Origin: Sporothrix humicola
Taxonomy: Eukaryota > Ascomycota > Sordariomycetes > Ophiostomatales > Ophiostomataceae
Length of the DNA stretch: 64,000 nucleotides
Assembly (NCBI GenBank): GCA_021396245.1
Contig: WNYE01000036.1
Location: forward strand, 310,001-374,000
Direction: 5' to 3'
The position numbers were made by a program, and so were the translations under genes. The notes under the pieces were generated by a model. The model made no database searches. It was given only the letters and a program-made list of their open reading frames with translations, and was not told the DNA's origin. Shown here one piece after another: positions 44,800 through 56,500 of this stretch (position 1 is its first letter; every line of letters starts with the position of its first letter).

Positions 44800-47327
44800 A
44801 TGTCCGACGCAGTCCGTCTTGGGCGGCCAGCCTTGCTGGAGGCAATTGAGCGCGCCTTGGACGGAATGAACGAGAAAGTGGCAGCAGGTGAGTTGAGAGA
44901 GCTCAAGAAGCAGTATAGATTGACTATTGGGAAGATATACTGACGTTTCCCACCCTTGATATAGACTTCCGCAGACAAGACGACGAATGGCGACAAAAGT
45001 ACGACAAGCTGCAGGACGAGTCGCAGGAAACACAAAGACGGATGGAGATTGAGATTAGCCAGCTGAAAGAGCAGGTTGAGTCTCTCAAGGCATCTCTCGG
45101 AAGATCCGATGCTGCAAAAGTCTCACGACCGGTAGACGCATCAGACAGCAGAAAGAACGAACAGACTGGTGACAGCAAAGCCGATAACAATGGCGATTCA
45201 CAAGAATATGAATATTCACACGAATATTCTCAAGAAAACCTCACCGGCCTCGTCGACGAGCTGCAGAGAGACCTCGAAAAGTCACATAGGCGAAACCATG
45301 TGATGCAAGCACAGCTTGACACAGTTGTGGCGCAGGCTCGAAAACGCAAGGAGGAGGTACAAGGATGGATTGCCTACGGTGAAAGCTTGGAACGCCAGGT
45401 GAAGTTGCTCGAGAAGAGGAAGAAGGACAGCCGTTCGCTCTCACCCACACTGCTCGATTCGGTGGAGCGCGTGCCCAAGCCAACATTGAGCGCCAGCTTC
45501 AGCTCATCTACTGCAACATCATTTTTGGGAAACCAGACAACAATCGAGGACAGCGAAGAAGAGCTCGATATTGATTTTGAGCCTCGGCTGCCGGAGCTCC
45601 CGCTTCAAAAAGAAGCCAGCCAGAACGGCGACGACGACAACGACCCCGCAAATGACGAGGTTGTGCCCGAGTCTACCCAGGGCGACCCATCTTCCGATGC
45701 ACCACAGCCTGATCTCCCTTCTTCTGGAGAAGCAAACTCGGACGAAAACGTTGGAGGCCGGGTGACGATTAAGAGCGAGCCATCCTCCGACGGCCCTGAG
45801 ATTGTTTGGGAGAGAGTGACGAAGAAACCCAGGAGCGACAACCAGAGCTCAGATGGGCCCAAAAAGACACAACCCCAGACACCCCGCTTCTTGCCCTCGG
45901 TCAAGCGAGAAAACTCCGACAACACACAACGGGCGCTGGGCCTGGCCTACTACAAGGAGTCACAAGAGAGCATTGACCTCGACGAGGGCCAGCTTACAGT
46001 GCAGACGCCACGGAAGAGGCACCTGTCGTTTAAGAAACGGCAGCAGATGCTGATTGAGAGAGAGAGCGACGAGTCAAGCGAGGGTTTATCACAGGGCCAG
46101 CAAGACGATGAGCCGCAACCAAAGGCTGCCATAGCTGCCCCTCAACGACGGAGTGCACTCCAGAACGCCACACCTACTACACCCCTGGCACCAATCTCTA
46201 GCAACATCCGCCGTGGCCTTAGAGAACAGGAGACGGACAAGGCCAAGGGCATGAAGTCTTTGAAGCGCGGTATTGAATCGCTGACTGAAGACAACCGGCC
46301 CTACAGCTCACCCAATGGCACGTCGAAACGAACGGCCATGGAGCCGCCCAGCACAACAAGATCGACTCGTCTCAGCTCGTTGCTTAACTCGCGACCGTCT
46401 GATCCGAGCCCAGTCGCAACGCTGCCACGGCCTACGCCCTCGTCTGTCTCGCGATATCATGGCTCGACAGATAGTCCGATTGCTGGGTTGTTTGGCCGCC
46501 CACCACCTACGCGGAGACTGCCCCATTTGCGTGACGAAGATGGCACCTCTTCGCCTAAGACGCCTACTGCAAGTGCTGCAAGGCATGCCATCACACCGGC
46601 CACTGCCGTACGAAACGTTGGCACACCGGCAACAGCTGTACGAAAAAGGGGCACACCAGCAACAGCACGAAATGTGTCTACTCCTGCGGCTGCCGTTCTG
46701 TCCACACCAACGACCAACCCCTTGACTGCCGCATTGTTGGCTGCCAAGGCTGAGAGCGCGGCCAAGAAAGCGGCATCTTCGTCCTCGGCATCTCCCCTCC
46801 GGAAGCGACCCGTCGAACGCCTCAAAATGGACGACTTCAAAATCAACCCGGCCTTCAACAACGGCGAGACCTTTGCCTACAACGAAGTCGTGCGCGGCCG
46901 CACTGACCGCGCCGGTCTTTCTGGCTGTACAGACCCGCAGTGCTGCGGCAAAGCTTTCCGCGGCATGGCCACTTCAGAACTCGACGCTGCTGGGCCTGGC
47001 CACATCCGTCGCTCGGAAAGTGTCGTGCTGATGGAGCGGCACCTGGGCGACAGCGCCTACACGCTGGCCCAGATGTCGCCCGAAGAAAAGCGGGAACTGT
47101 GGCTCGAGGCGCGCACAAAAGAACTTGCCGACAAGTACGGCAAGCACCGCCACCGGTACCACCGGCGAGCATCGCCGCCCGGGTTTTGGGACACGGACTT
47201 TCCGACAACGCAAGACGAGGAGCACAACCGAGCCGAGGCGGAAAAGGTGGAGCGGATCACAGTCCAAGAGCGGTATCGGGAGGCCATGCGGTCTGGCGGC
47301 GGTCGATGGCTGTTCAGAGATGAGTAG
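44800..47327 (+). CDS. SAE2: Sae2/CtIP/Ctp1-like DNA end resection factor
   Basis: Two exons, 44800-44887 and 44965-47327, give about 816 aa. The intron has GTGAGT and ATATAG. The alternative CAG ten bases later would shift the frame, so the first AG is used (G|AC, DFRRQDDEW). The N-terminal third has coiled-coil segments (residues about 30-160), as expected for tetramerising CtIP/Ctp1 proteins. The middle is Ser/Pro-rich, acidic and probably disordered. The C-terminal Sae2 domain contains GCTDPQCCGKAFRG, then KHRHRYHRR (HRHR at 757-760) and PPGFWDTDFPTTQDE, the conserved RHR and FW...FP signature. The family stimulates Mre11-complex cutting at double-strand breaks to start resection. TP and SP sites are plentiful, and family members need CDK phosphorylation. 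A TP-repeat array lies at nt 46593-46706. Confidence 0.88.
46593..46706 (+). repeat. Imperfect 30-nt tandem repeat in SAE2 coding region
   Basis: Four decaying copies (about 30, 30, 27 and 24 nt) encode TPATAVRNVG, TPATAVRKRG, TPATARNVS and TPAAAVLS. Each begins with a TP dipeptide and the first three contain basic residues. It lies in the disordered middle of the protein, about 80 residues before the conserved C-terminal domain. Confidence 0.9.
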
Positions 47328-49071
47328 AGAGGGCAAGGAGTCGAGTTGGACAAGAAGTTTGAGTTCATATAAAGTACAAACAAGCATGGCAATGGCGTAT
47401 ATTTATTTTCTTTTGACGGGTTTTTTTCTCCATAGAATATTTTTAGGTTATCTAGCAAGCATGGCATTTGACAGCCCTGGACTTCCAGGGTTTGGGTAGC
47501 ATAGCTTTCTTTTTGGCGTCTGTGATCTGAGTGCTGCATGCGTCGGCTGTTGCAAATCTGCACCTTGTCGACCCTGTCCTGCAAGCTGACCTGCATAAGT
47601 TGGCGGCTGCAGTGACTTCACTTGCAGTTCAACGGCGAGATAAAATTGACGTTTTCCTGATCATTGTCTTCTGTCACCTTTCTGTTCGCTTTTGTGCTTA
47701 GTTCAGTTGCTAGTAACATATAAAACGTCACCTTAATCTGTCAGTAATAGTGATATCATTCCCTGCATTTATTGTCTCAAAATCGTGTATCTCGTGAGTG
47801 GTGTTTGGTAAAACGGCGTCTGGTGTTGGGCAAGTGTTGAGTCGCGAGCTCCTGTGGGTCCTCTCTCAAGACACTGCACGTGCACATTCCGGGATATGAC
47901 CAATGAGATGGCAGCATTCTATTAGTCAGTAAAATGCGTCAAGCATGAGATTGCGCTAAGGTAAATTATTTTGTGGGGGCTAGTCGTCCGCCTAAGAAAA
48001 ATCGAAAAATAGGGAAAACAGACCCAAAGACTGCGAAAGAATGGGAAGGAACGAATTGGAGTGCCCAAAACTACGCGCAAATGCACCCAAAAACACACCA
48101 AAAACCTAATGAGACAGCACCTGCGAACGATGCCAGGCATTTCGTGACGGTCTTTCCTTCCCTTTCTCTCGCTCCTCCTTCCTCGGCCGGCTCTTTTTTA
48201 TCCTCTTTCCCTATCACCATCCATCGAAGCTCGATTCTCCGCCTCGCCGAGTATCGTCCGTCTCCTTTCCTCTTTCCTCTCCTCCCCCTTTCTTCCTTTC
48301 TTTTTTTTCTTTCTTGACTGTCTTTTTTTCAACCATTTTCTTGTTTCGATTCTTTCCCCTGTGTGTTTTTGCTTGCTAGTTATTTCTTCTTGTCGCTCAT
48401 TTCCCCTATTCGCGTTCTTTTTTTTCTACCCATCCTTGTCCCTGATATCGCGAGGGCAAGAAAAAGACGACAACGACGAATCTCTTTGCTTCGACAAACG
48501 TCACCAACCCTCATCGCTCAATCATCCCGAGCCAGCTTGCGCCTCTATTGATCACCATCGTCTCCTAGAGCTGCTTGCGTTTCTTCGACTCGGTATTGTT
48601 TGATACAGTGCGATAAAGACCGCACCGCGCCACACTGTGACGCACCAAAAACCAACAGGCATAGCAGGCGTTCTGATTTCTTCCCCATCTGCTCTTTTTC
48701 ACTTTTCTCAAGAGTCATCATCACTAGGGGCATTTTGGAATCTCGACCTTGTTTCTTCCATCGACCGATGCCCCATCGGTTTTCTTCCGCATCGTCGATT
48801 CCCCACGATATCGACTTTCGGCGACTTCGCGACTCTGACGCGAAATCCTTTTCCCATCACGAAACACGATCGCACTCCGATCGCGCCATCGAGCTATCGC
48901 CATCTCCATCCCCACGCGACACACGCTCCTACCGCGCTCTCTTTCTCTCTGCCACACGCTTCGACTAGCCGCAGATAGAAACCATTTCCCCCCAGACCGC
49001 CTAGGCGCTTGCAGTTTTCATTGAAACTGTAGGCTTCCAGGCGACGCGAACACCTTTCCCACGCCGGCAAG
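47328..49071. other. Intergenic upstream of UBP3-like gene
   Basis: 1.7 kb. AT-rich 3' end after SAE2, then mixed sequence, then a long CT-rich tract and CG-rich leader ending at the next ATG. Overlapping frames at 48600-48978 are leader sequence. No gene or RNA seen. Confidence 0.55.
48140..48470 (+). promoter_or_regulatory. CT-rich tract upstream of UBP3-like gene
   Basis: Pyrimidine-rich block with T runs (TTCTTTTTTTTCTTTCTTG), 600-930 bases before the start codon. If it marks the transcription start region, the leader would be 500-900 nt long. Confidence 0.35.
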
Positions 49072-52000
49072 ATGAATAACGGTCATCTGCCGGCTGGGCG
49101 GGCCGGCCACGGGGCCGGCGCAGGGCAGGGCATGGCCGACATGCCGGGTGGAGTTGGAGGAGGCAACGCCGGCCACAATGGGCACAACGGCCACAACGGA
49201 CATAATGGTCACAATGGGCACGCTGGACACACTGGGCATAACGGGCACAATGGCCACAACGCACACAATGGTCACCACGGTGGCCGCGGCGGCGGTCCTC
49301 GGCGAGGTCGCCACTACGGAAACAACTACAACAACCAGCACCACGGCGGCCACCACGGCTACAACAACCAGCACAACCAGTACCAGCAGCAGATGTACCA
49401 GCAGTACATGCCGCCCTATGGCAACCAGCAGTTTGGCTTCCCCCCGATGCCCTACATGCCGAACCAGGTGATGCCGGGCCCCTACATGCAGTTCCAGCAA
49501 CAGCAGCAGCAATATGGCCGCCCTGGTGTTCCTGGCCAATTTGCTCCTATGGGTATGCATATGCCGGCACAACCCGGTGTCCTGCCGCCTCCGCCGCCCC
49601 AGCAGCAGCACACTCCTCTTCCTCCTCATGCTCAGATCCCACAAGGCCTGCCGCATAACATTCCGCAGCCGCACATGTCTCCCTACACACGAAACGCCCA
49701 GAACGTGCCTCTGGTTGTCTCCACGCCGCAGGCCCAGCAGCCGCCGCCACCGCAGTTCCCCATCCACGGCATGGTCCCTCCTCCTCAACAGTCTCCTCCG
49801 GCCGGCATGGCATCATATCAGCAGCCTCCCCCAATGCCGGGATCGATGGGGATTCCCCCGTCTCTGCCTCCGCACATCCCTATCGCTCCTCGCGGCGACG
49901 CACCACACATGAACGCTCCCGTTCCCGCGCCATACATCCCGACTGAGAACTCGACTGCCGCTCCCCTGACTTCTGACCCCACAAACATCGTCTCCACCCC
50001 GATCTCCGCCGTTTCTACTCAACAAAAGGCCCCGTCTATTGTAGATGACAGCAGCGTCGCTCCTTCCACGGATGCGCAGCCAACCCCAACATCGGAGGCT
50101 GACCGTTCACTCCAGTCGTCGGAATACGACTTTGGCTTGGCAGCGGCGGGCTCTCCTGCGCCCTTGACGCCTGCCTCCGCTTCCCAACCCCAGAAGCGAT
50201 TCAGAGCACCTGTAAGTATCCTTGAACCCTCTCGTTTTATGGTGTGACTCATAAGACTGACATGTTTGCCGTAGCTGCCATGGTTCTCGAACCCTGACGA
50301 GGCCTTCCCTGCAAGACGCACAACAGCACGCCGCAACCGGCGAAACATGGGTGGTTTCGAGAGTGTCGAGTTCACTACGAGCCAAAATGAGACCGCCACT
50401 GTTGCTTCCACCACGGCGCCCCAGACCCCGACGCCTGTTCCTGCCACGACCTCTGCCACAACTCCTACTCCTGCTAAGGCATCTGTCACCAGCCCGACTG
50501 TGCCCGCTCTTCCTGTCCTCCCTGCTATTCCTATCCGCCCTGCTGCATCCAAGCCGACCACTGATGGCCCTGCGGCCGCAACTGAGACTGCCGAGCCTGC
50601 AAAGGATGGCGAGACTACTGCTGCTCCTGTGAATGGAGAGGCTGCCACCAACGGCGAGGCTGCTGAGGCAGCTCCTGCTCCCGCCCCCGCTCCTTCGGGT
50701 CCCAAGCTCTGGACTGGTCTGTTCTCAAAGGCTGCCGCTGCTGCCAACGCTGGCGCAAACGGTGGTGCGGCCACCAACGGCCATGCTGCCAACGGCGCCA
50801 ACGGCAGCGCTGGTGCTTTCACAAAGTCCAATGCCAACTCGCTGGTTGAGGCTGTCTCCACCTACCGCGTCGGTACCGCCGACAAGGTGGCCTTTATTGA
50901 GCCCCGCGGCCTGATCAACACGGGCAACATGTGCTACATGAACTCGGTTCTTCAGGTTCTCACCTTCTGTATCCCCTTCTACGACTTCCTCGACCAGGTT
51001 GGCCAGAAGGCAGCCTTCAGCTTCAAGAGCGAGACGCCCATGATCGACGCCATGATCATGTTCCTGCGCGAGTTCAAGGTCATTGACCGCGCCGACCCTG
51101 CCGCTCTCCAGAAGCGCCTCAAGAGCGACGACCTGGAGCGGTACGGCGAGGCTTTCACTCCCGAGTTTGTCTACAACGCCATCAAGCAACTGCCAAGATT
51201 CTCCACCATGATTGTAAGTACCCCGCCACCGAATGGTATTTTAATATGTAAATTTGTTTGTTAACCCTTCCCAGCGTGGTCATCAACAAGATGCCGAAGA
51301 GTTCCTTGGCTTCCTGCTCGAGTCTCTCAACGACGAATGTGCCAAGGTTATGCAAGATACGGCCAACGCTGCCACCAATGGCTCGTCGCCCACGTCTGCA
51401 CAGGCTACTCCGGCTCTTTCTGTCGTCTCCGAGAATGCCGACGCTTCGGGTGGTTGGCTCGAGGTCGGTCCTCGCCAGCGGGCCGCTGAGACGCGGTCAT
51501 CTGGCCACGCCCTGACTTCGCCCATCAACAGCATCTTTAGCGGTCTCCTGCGCTCGGAGCTGCGTGTCCCCGGTCGCAAGGACTCGGTCACTCTCGAGCC
51601 TTACCAGTCCCTGCAGCTGCACATTGACTCGCCCGAGGTCCGCAACATTGTCGATGCCCTGCGCAACCTCACGAACCCGGAGACGCTGCATGCCGACTTC
51701 AAGTCGCCGCAGGGCAAGGACGTGAGCGCCACGAAGCAGGTGTTTATTGAGGACCTCCCGCCCGTCCTGATCCTGCATCTCAAGCGTTTCCAATTCGACT
51801 GGCAGGGCAATGGCACCGTCAAGATCTGGAAGAAGATTGGCTACCCGCTGGAGCTCGAGATCCCGCGCGAAATCTTCAGCCGCCGCAAGCGCAACACCTT
51901 CATTTCCGAGCCCCTGCCCAAGTACCGCCTCAACGCTGTCGTCTACCACCACGGCAAGCAGGCCAGCGGCGGCCACTACACAGTAGACGCTCTGCGCGAG

Positions 52001-52360
52001 GACGGTCGTGAGTGGATCCGTTTGGATGACACAGTCATCCGCCGCATCCGCCGTGAGGAGGTTGCCCAGGCCGGTGCCGAGGAGACTGGCACTGGCCGTG
52101 CTTCTACCCCGACTACCGCCACCGGCTCCTCTTCTGCCGCCAAGCCTTCAACGCCTGCCGGCAACGCCAACCGCTTTGCCGGTATGGGCGAGGAGGAGGC
52201 GGGCGAGAGCGACAACGACTGGAGCGCGCCCGTCAACGGCAACGGCAAGAAGTGGAGCTCAGTGGCCAATGGCGCATCGAGCCCCAAGAACAAGGTGCCC
52301 AAGGAGAGCATCAAGGACAACAAGGTGGCCTACCTGCTGTTCTACCAGCGCATCAACTGA
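49072..52360 (+). CDS. UBP3: Ubiquitin carboxyl-terminal hydrolase, Ubp3/USP10-like
   Basis: Three exons, 49072-50211, 50275-51213 and 51275-52360, give about 1054 aa. Intron 1 is 63 nt (GTAAGT, CCGTAG); intron 2 is 61 nt (GTAAGT, CCCAG). Residues 1-380 are low-complexity: an HNG repeat array, then Gln/Pro/Tyr/Met-rich sequence resembling the N-terminus of Ubp3-type proteins. An Ala/Pro/Thr-rich linker follows. The USP catalytic domain starts at about residue 592 with the Cys box GLINTGNMCYMNS (Cys600), continues through RGHQQDAEEFLGFLLESLN and ILHLKRFQFDW, and ends with the His box QASGGHYTV (His927) and YLLFYQRIN. It removes ubiquitin from substrates; yeast Ubp3 acts in ER-Golgi transport, ribophagy and stress granules with Bre5. 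Assignment to Ubp3 rather than another USP rests on domain order and length. Confidence 0.88.
49171..49290 (+). repeat. HNG tripeptide repeat array
   Basis: About a dozen 9-nt units (CACAACGGC and variants) encode mostly His-Asn-Gly with His-Ala-Gly, His-Thr-Gly and His-Asn-Ala substitutions. It sits about 34 residues into the Ubp3-like protein. Synonymous variation among copies argues against very recent expansion. Confidence 0.92.
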
Positions 52361-53567
52361 GCGGCTCTCTTTCAATGGGGATGAGGAGGTGAAGAAGTGA
52401 AGACGTGAAGGCGGCAGCAGCGACGCTGCAGAGTTTGAGGAAGAAAGCATTATTACCCGAAGCGCGCATATCTCAGCGAGTCCATTTTTCAGGTCACAAA
52501 AGTCACAACACTACATATTGTACATATTACTGTATGACAGACACACGGACGATATTTTATGCAACCTAACCAAACCCTCTACCTTTCACCTCATTTTTTT
52601 TTGGGAGAGGCACAGCCGACAACAACAACATCAACTACACACACCACGCCCGCTGCGGGATCTAGCTCAACCTCCAAAAACCGAAACCGAAACCAACCAT
52701 TTTACGACGGACGAGGCGTACGGCCGACATACTATTTGTTACTTTTTTACTACCTGGTGGCGATTGTGTTGCCAACAAAACTTGTTTAAATAGACAAGGA
52801 AGCGGGGAAGTATGAGGGAGGGAAAAAGAAGAGAACGATGAAGAAGAGAGATACCAGGTGTTGATGGCGAGACAATAAAGGCAAGGGACGAGATGTTGTT
52901 TGTGTCTTGTTCTTTTATTTATGTAGCTGGAGTGTTGTATGGAAGGGTGAAAAAGGTGGAAAGATGAGAAGTTGTTCATTTCTTGGTCTTCCTTTGCGGG
53001 AAGGCTCGTAAAGCTGGCGTTCCTTTAGTGAAACTAGCTGTGCATGTCTCTATAGACAAATACTACCAATTTAATAATTTAATAATGTATTGTGTGTGCC
53101 ATATTTGAGTAAGTGACTGAAACAATTGTGGCCCTGTCGAATGTGTATGAATGGTGAATGAGAATGAGTTCTTGCTATTGTCGGTTGTAGTGGTGTCATC
53201 ACGTGACTAGAACAGCGCGTTGCGTCGCGGTTGGAGCTTTGGTTGGAGGTGGGCAAGAGCTAAGCTTTTTTCCCTTTTGCTCGCAAGGCAGGAAGGACCC
53301 CAGCAACAAAAATAACAACGGTCCAAACAAAGACCAAAGGTCAAAAAGACGGACAACAACATCAGCTTTGACCGTTGAAGCTGTTGTCTATTTGCGAACA
53401 ACTCAATTGCGACAAACCGAAGATTTGACGACCATTTTGATCGTTTTCATTGCTGACCGACTGCATCACAACAAACCCCTTCGCTCGCCAGTTTTGGCAT
53501 CAACATTTGGCCCTCCCCGACTTCGATTTCCACTTCGACCGATTCGTCACCAATTCCGACAGCGACA
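52361..53567. other. Intergenic between UBP3 and NUP85-like genes
   Basis: 1.2 kb. AT-rich and A-rich stretches after the UBP3 stop codon, then a leader with CAACAAAAATAACAAC-type sequence before NUP85. Short overlapping frames only. No gene or RNA seen. Confidence 0.6.
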
Positions 53568-56500
53568 ATGCCTAACAGGTTCGCTGTCCCCGATGACGAG
53601 GAGGAGGACGACTTCTCATCGCCGGCCACCCCTCGCGGTTTCGGTGCGGGAACTGGCGGCGGCGGTCGCGGCAACCTCTTCCGCTTCGACGGCAACGCCA
53701 CTTCGTCGACAACGCCTGGCGGTCTGCCGCCGCCCTCGTCTGCCGGCAGCTTCACACCAGCGGGCGTGCCCTCGGCCTCGTATCTGGGTAGCTCCATGAT
53801 GCGCGGCGTGACGGGCACGGCCAAGTCGGCAACAGGGACAGGATCGCCCGCATTGACGTCGACGTCACGCAAGATTTTTGGCGGCGCCGGCAGCTCGAAT
53901 TCGCCGCTCGGAAGATCAATCCAGGGCAGCAAGCCGACATTTGGCCCTGGCTCGACACGGCAGCCGTCGCGGCTGAGCCAGGTGATGGCCGACGACGACG
54001 AGGATGAGGAGGAGGAGGAAGACGAAGAAGAAGAAGAGGGGGAGGAGGAGGATGAAGAAGAGGAAGATGAAGAGGATGAGGAAGACGAGGACGCCGAGGG
54101 CGAAGAGGACGACGAGGCATATTACAAGCCACGAATGGCGCAAAAGATGCCTGCAAACCGTGCCCGCCAGACAACCTATGAAGACGAGGAAGAGGACGAA
54201 GAGGAAGATGAAGAGGACGAGGAGGAGTACAGCGAAGAAGACGACGAAGACAGAACCGGCAACGACCCGTGGCTCGACCTCGCACAAAGCGCCGTCCGTG
54301 AGCGTGCTTCCCTGCAAGGACGGTCGCCGTGGATGCCGGCCGAGGACGACGAGATTATCAGCGAAAACGGCGGCGAAGTGGCCATGGGGGGCACCGGCGG
54401 TGTTAACAACAGCGACCTGCTCACATTTGCCACGCCGGCCATCAATGACCGCATCCGCAAAGAGGCCGAAGACATTTTCCGCGCGTCGGCAGCCCGCAGC
54501 GGTGGTGCAGGACTTGATGCGACCCGTAGCCCCCGCGAGATCAAGTACGGATCAATTGCCAAGAGCATGTACGGCCAGATGGGGTATGCCGAGCTGGTCG
54601 AGGCACCCGAACTCATCCGCCAGACCGAGGTGCAGATCAGCCAGCTGTACAGCCAGGGTGTGGGCGCCGAAGACGACCCTGCGCGTCTGGACCAGGCTCT
54701 GGCCGATGCGTCGGCACAGCTCGTGGCTCTGTGGCAGGCCTATGTGGATAGCATTCCCGAGGAGGCCCGTGGCTCCGGCCAAAACGACGAAGAGCAGCTG
54801 GCGAGCATCGGACCCGGCCCCAACGCGAGCGCCTTTGAGAACGCAGCGTACGTGAGCACACTGGCCCTGCAGTTGCACCATACACGCTCTGCCGGCAATG
54901 CTGAGACGGGCGCTCCACCCACCCCCGAGCCGCTCACCGAAACCCTGTTCCGCTGGATGGCCGACTATCACAACGTCTACCCGGAGCAGGTCAACGACGT
55001 GCTGCGGTTCCAGCCGAGCCCGGCGTCCCACGGCATGTTCTGGCAGACCGTCTTTGTCAGCCTTCTCCAAGGCCGTGTTGAGGACGCTATTGAGCTGCTG
55101 AGATCGGGCGGTTTCGAGCAGGTGCGTCGTGCCGGTGTTCAAGCTTACTCGGGCCGCGCACTGTCAAACGTGGAGCGTGCCGTCCAAGAAACGATTGGCA
55201 TGCTTGACACGTGCCCCGGCAAGTTTGGCAGCTGGGACGTTTGGAACAACGAGTGGACGCTGTTCCGCATCCGTGCCAAGGGCGCACTCGACCACTTGCG
55301 GCGGTTTGCCGAGGGAGGACGCACCGGTGGACAGCAGGGGTACGACGATGATGCTGAGGGTGAGGACGAGTTTAGCGAGTCGTACCGTGGCGGACGCCAG
55401 TCGATGGCCGGCATGGCGCGCAAGGCCGAGAGCCAAGTGCCGTGGGACATCTACGAGAACCTCAACATTGTCTTTGACATTGCCCTCGGCTCACGCGAGC
55501 GGATCTTGGGCGTCTCCCAGGACTGGTGCGAGGCGACGTTGGGTCTGTTTGGCTGGTGGGACGAGACCAAGGTGACGCCGACGCCGCACGCCGCCAACTT
55601 TGGCAGTGCCAGCCGCCACGGCCAGTCCATGTCCATGACCATGTCGATGCGTGGCAATCTTCCTGGCGGTGGACCAGACGGTGCTTCGTCGACTTTCGAA
55701 GGCTATTTGGACCGCCTGACGCGCTCGTTCCGCGCCACAACCGACTACGGCCTTGAGATCAACACAAACAGCCCGCTTGAGGTTGCTCTGGCCTGTGTGT
55801 TCGAGGACAACCCGCGCGGTCTTTTGGGCCTCATTCGGTCTTGGTCGCTTCCCGTGGCATCAGCCGTTGTTGAGATAGCATCTCTGGGCGGCTGGCTGCC
55901 CACGCAGTCGTCGACTTCCGCTCTGGCTACGGCACTGGGCGGTCTTGACATGGAAGATCTCGAAGTGCTCGGTGTCGACCCGACAGACCCCGACGAGGCA
56001 GACGGCTTCAAGGACAACACGCTCACCCAGTATGCTCAAGCCCTTATCAACGACTCGGAGCTGAAGCTGAGCGAGGAGGCTCGTGTGGGTGGCGATGAAG
56101 AGGGGCCCTCGTCGCCTGCTAACATGGACGGCTGGGAGCTGGCCATCCACGTGCTCGGCCGCATGAACTCACCCGAACGCGCCGAAGAGACCATTGGTGA
56201 GCTCGTCCGCACTCTCCTCAGCCGGCTAGACGTCGACTCGGGTGTCACCGTCGACAAGATTTGGCGCCTGTTGAGCGATCTCGGCATGTCCTCGTATGCC
56301 GAAGAGACCGCCGAGCATTACGGTGACCTGCTCGCCAACGAGTCTTACCGCTTCGGTGAGGCCGTCTGGTACTTTGCCATTGCCCACCGCCCGGCCAAGG
56401 TCCGCGAGGTCATGAATCTCATCATGGCCTACTCGCTCGTCCAGTCTGCCGCCTACCCGGCCGAGTCCGACCTTGATGATTATTTGAGACGGCTGCTTTT

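Noticed and set aside
44965..44975. Alternative acceptor CAG ten bases downstream in SAE2 intron 1
   Set aside because: Would shift the frame relative to the long second exon; the ATATAG acceptor keeps it.
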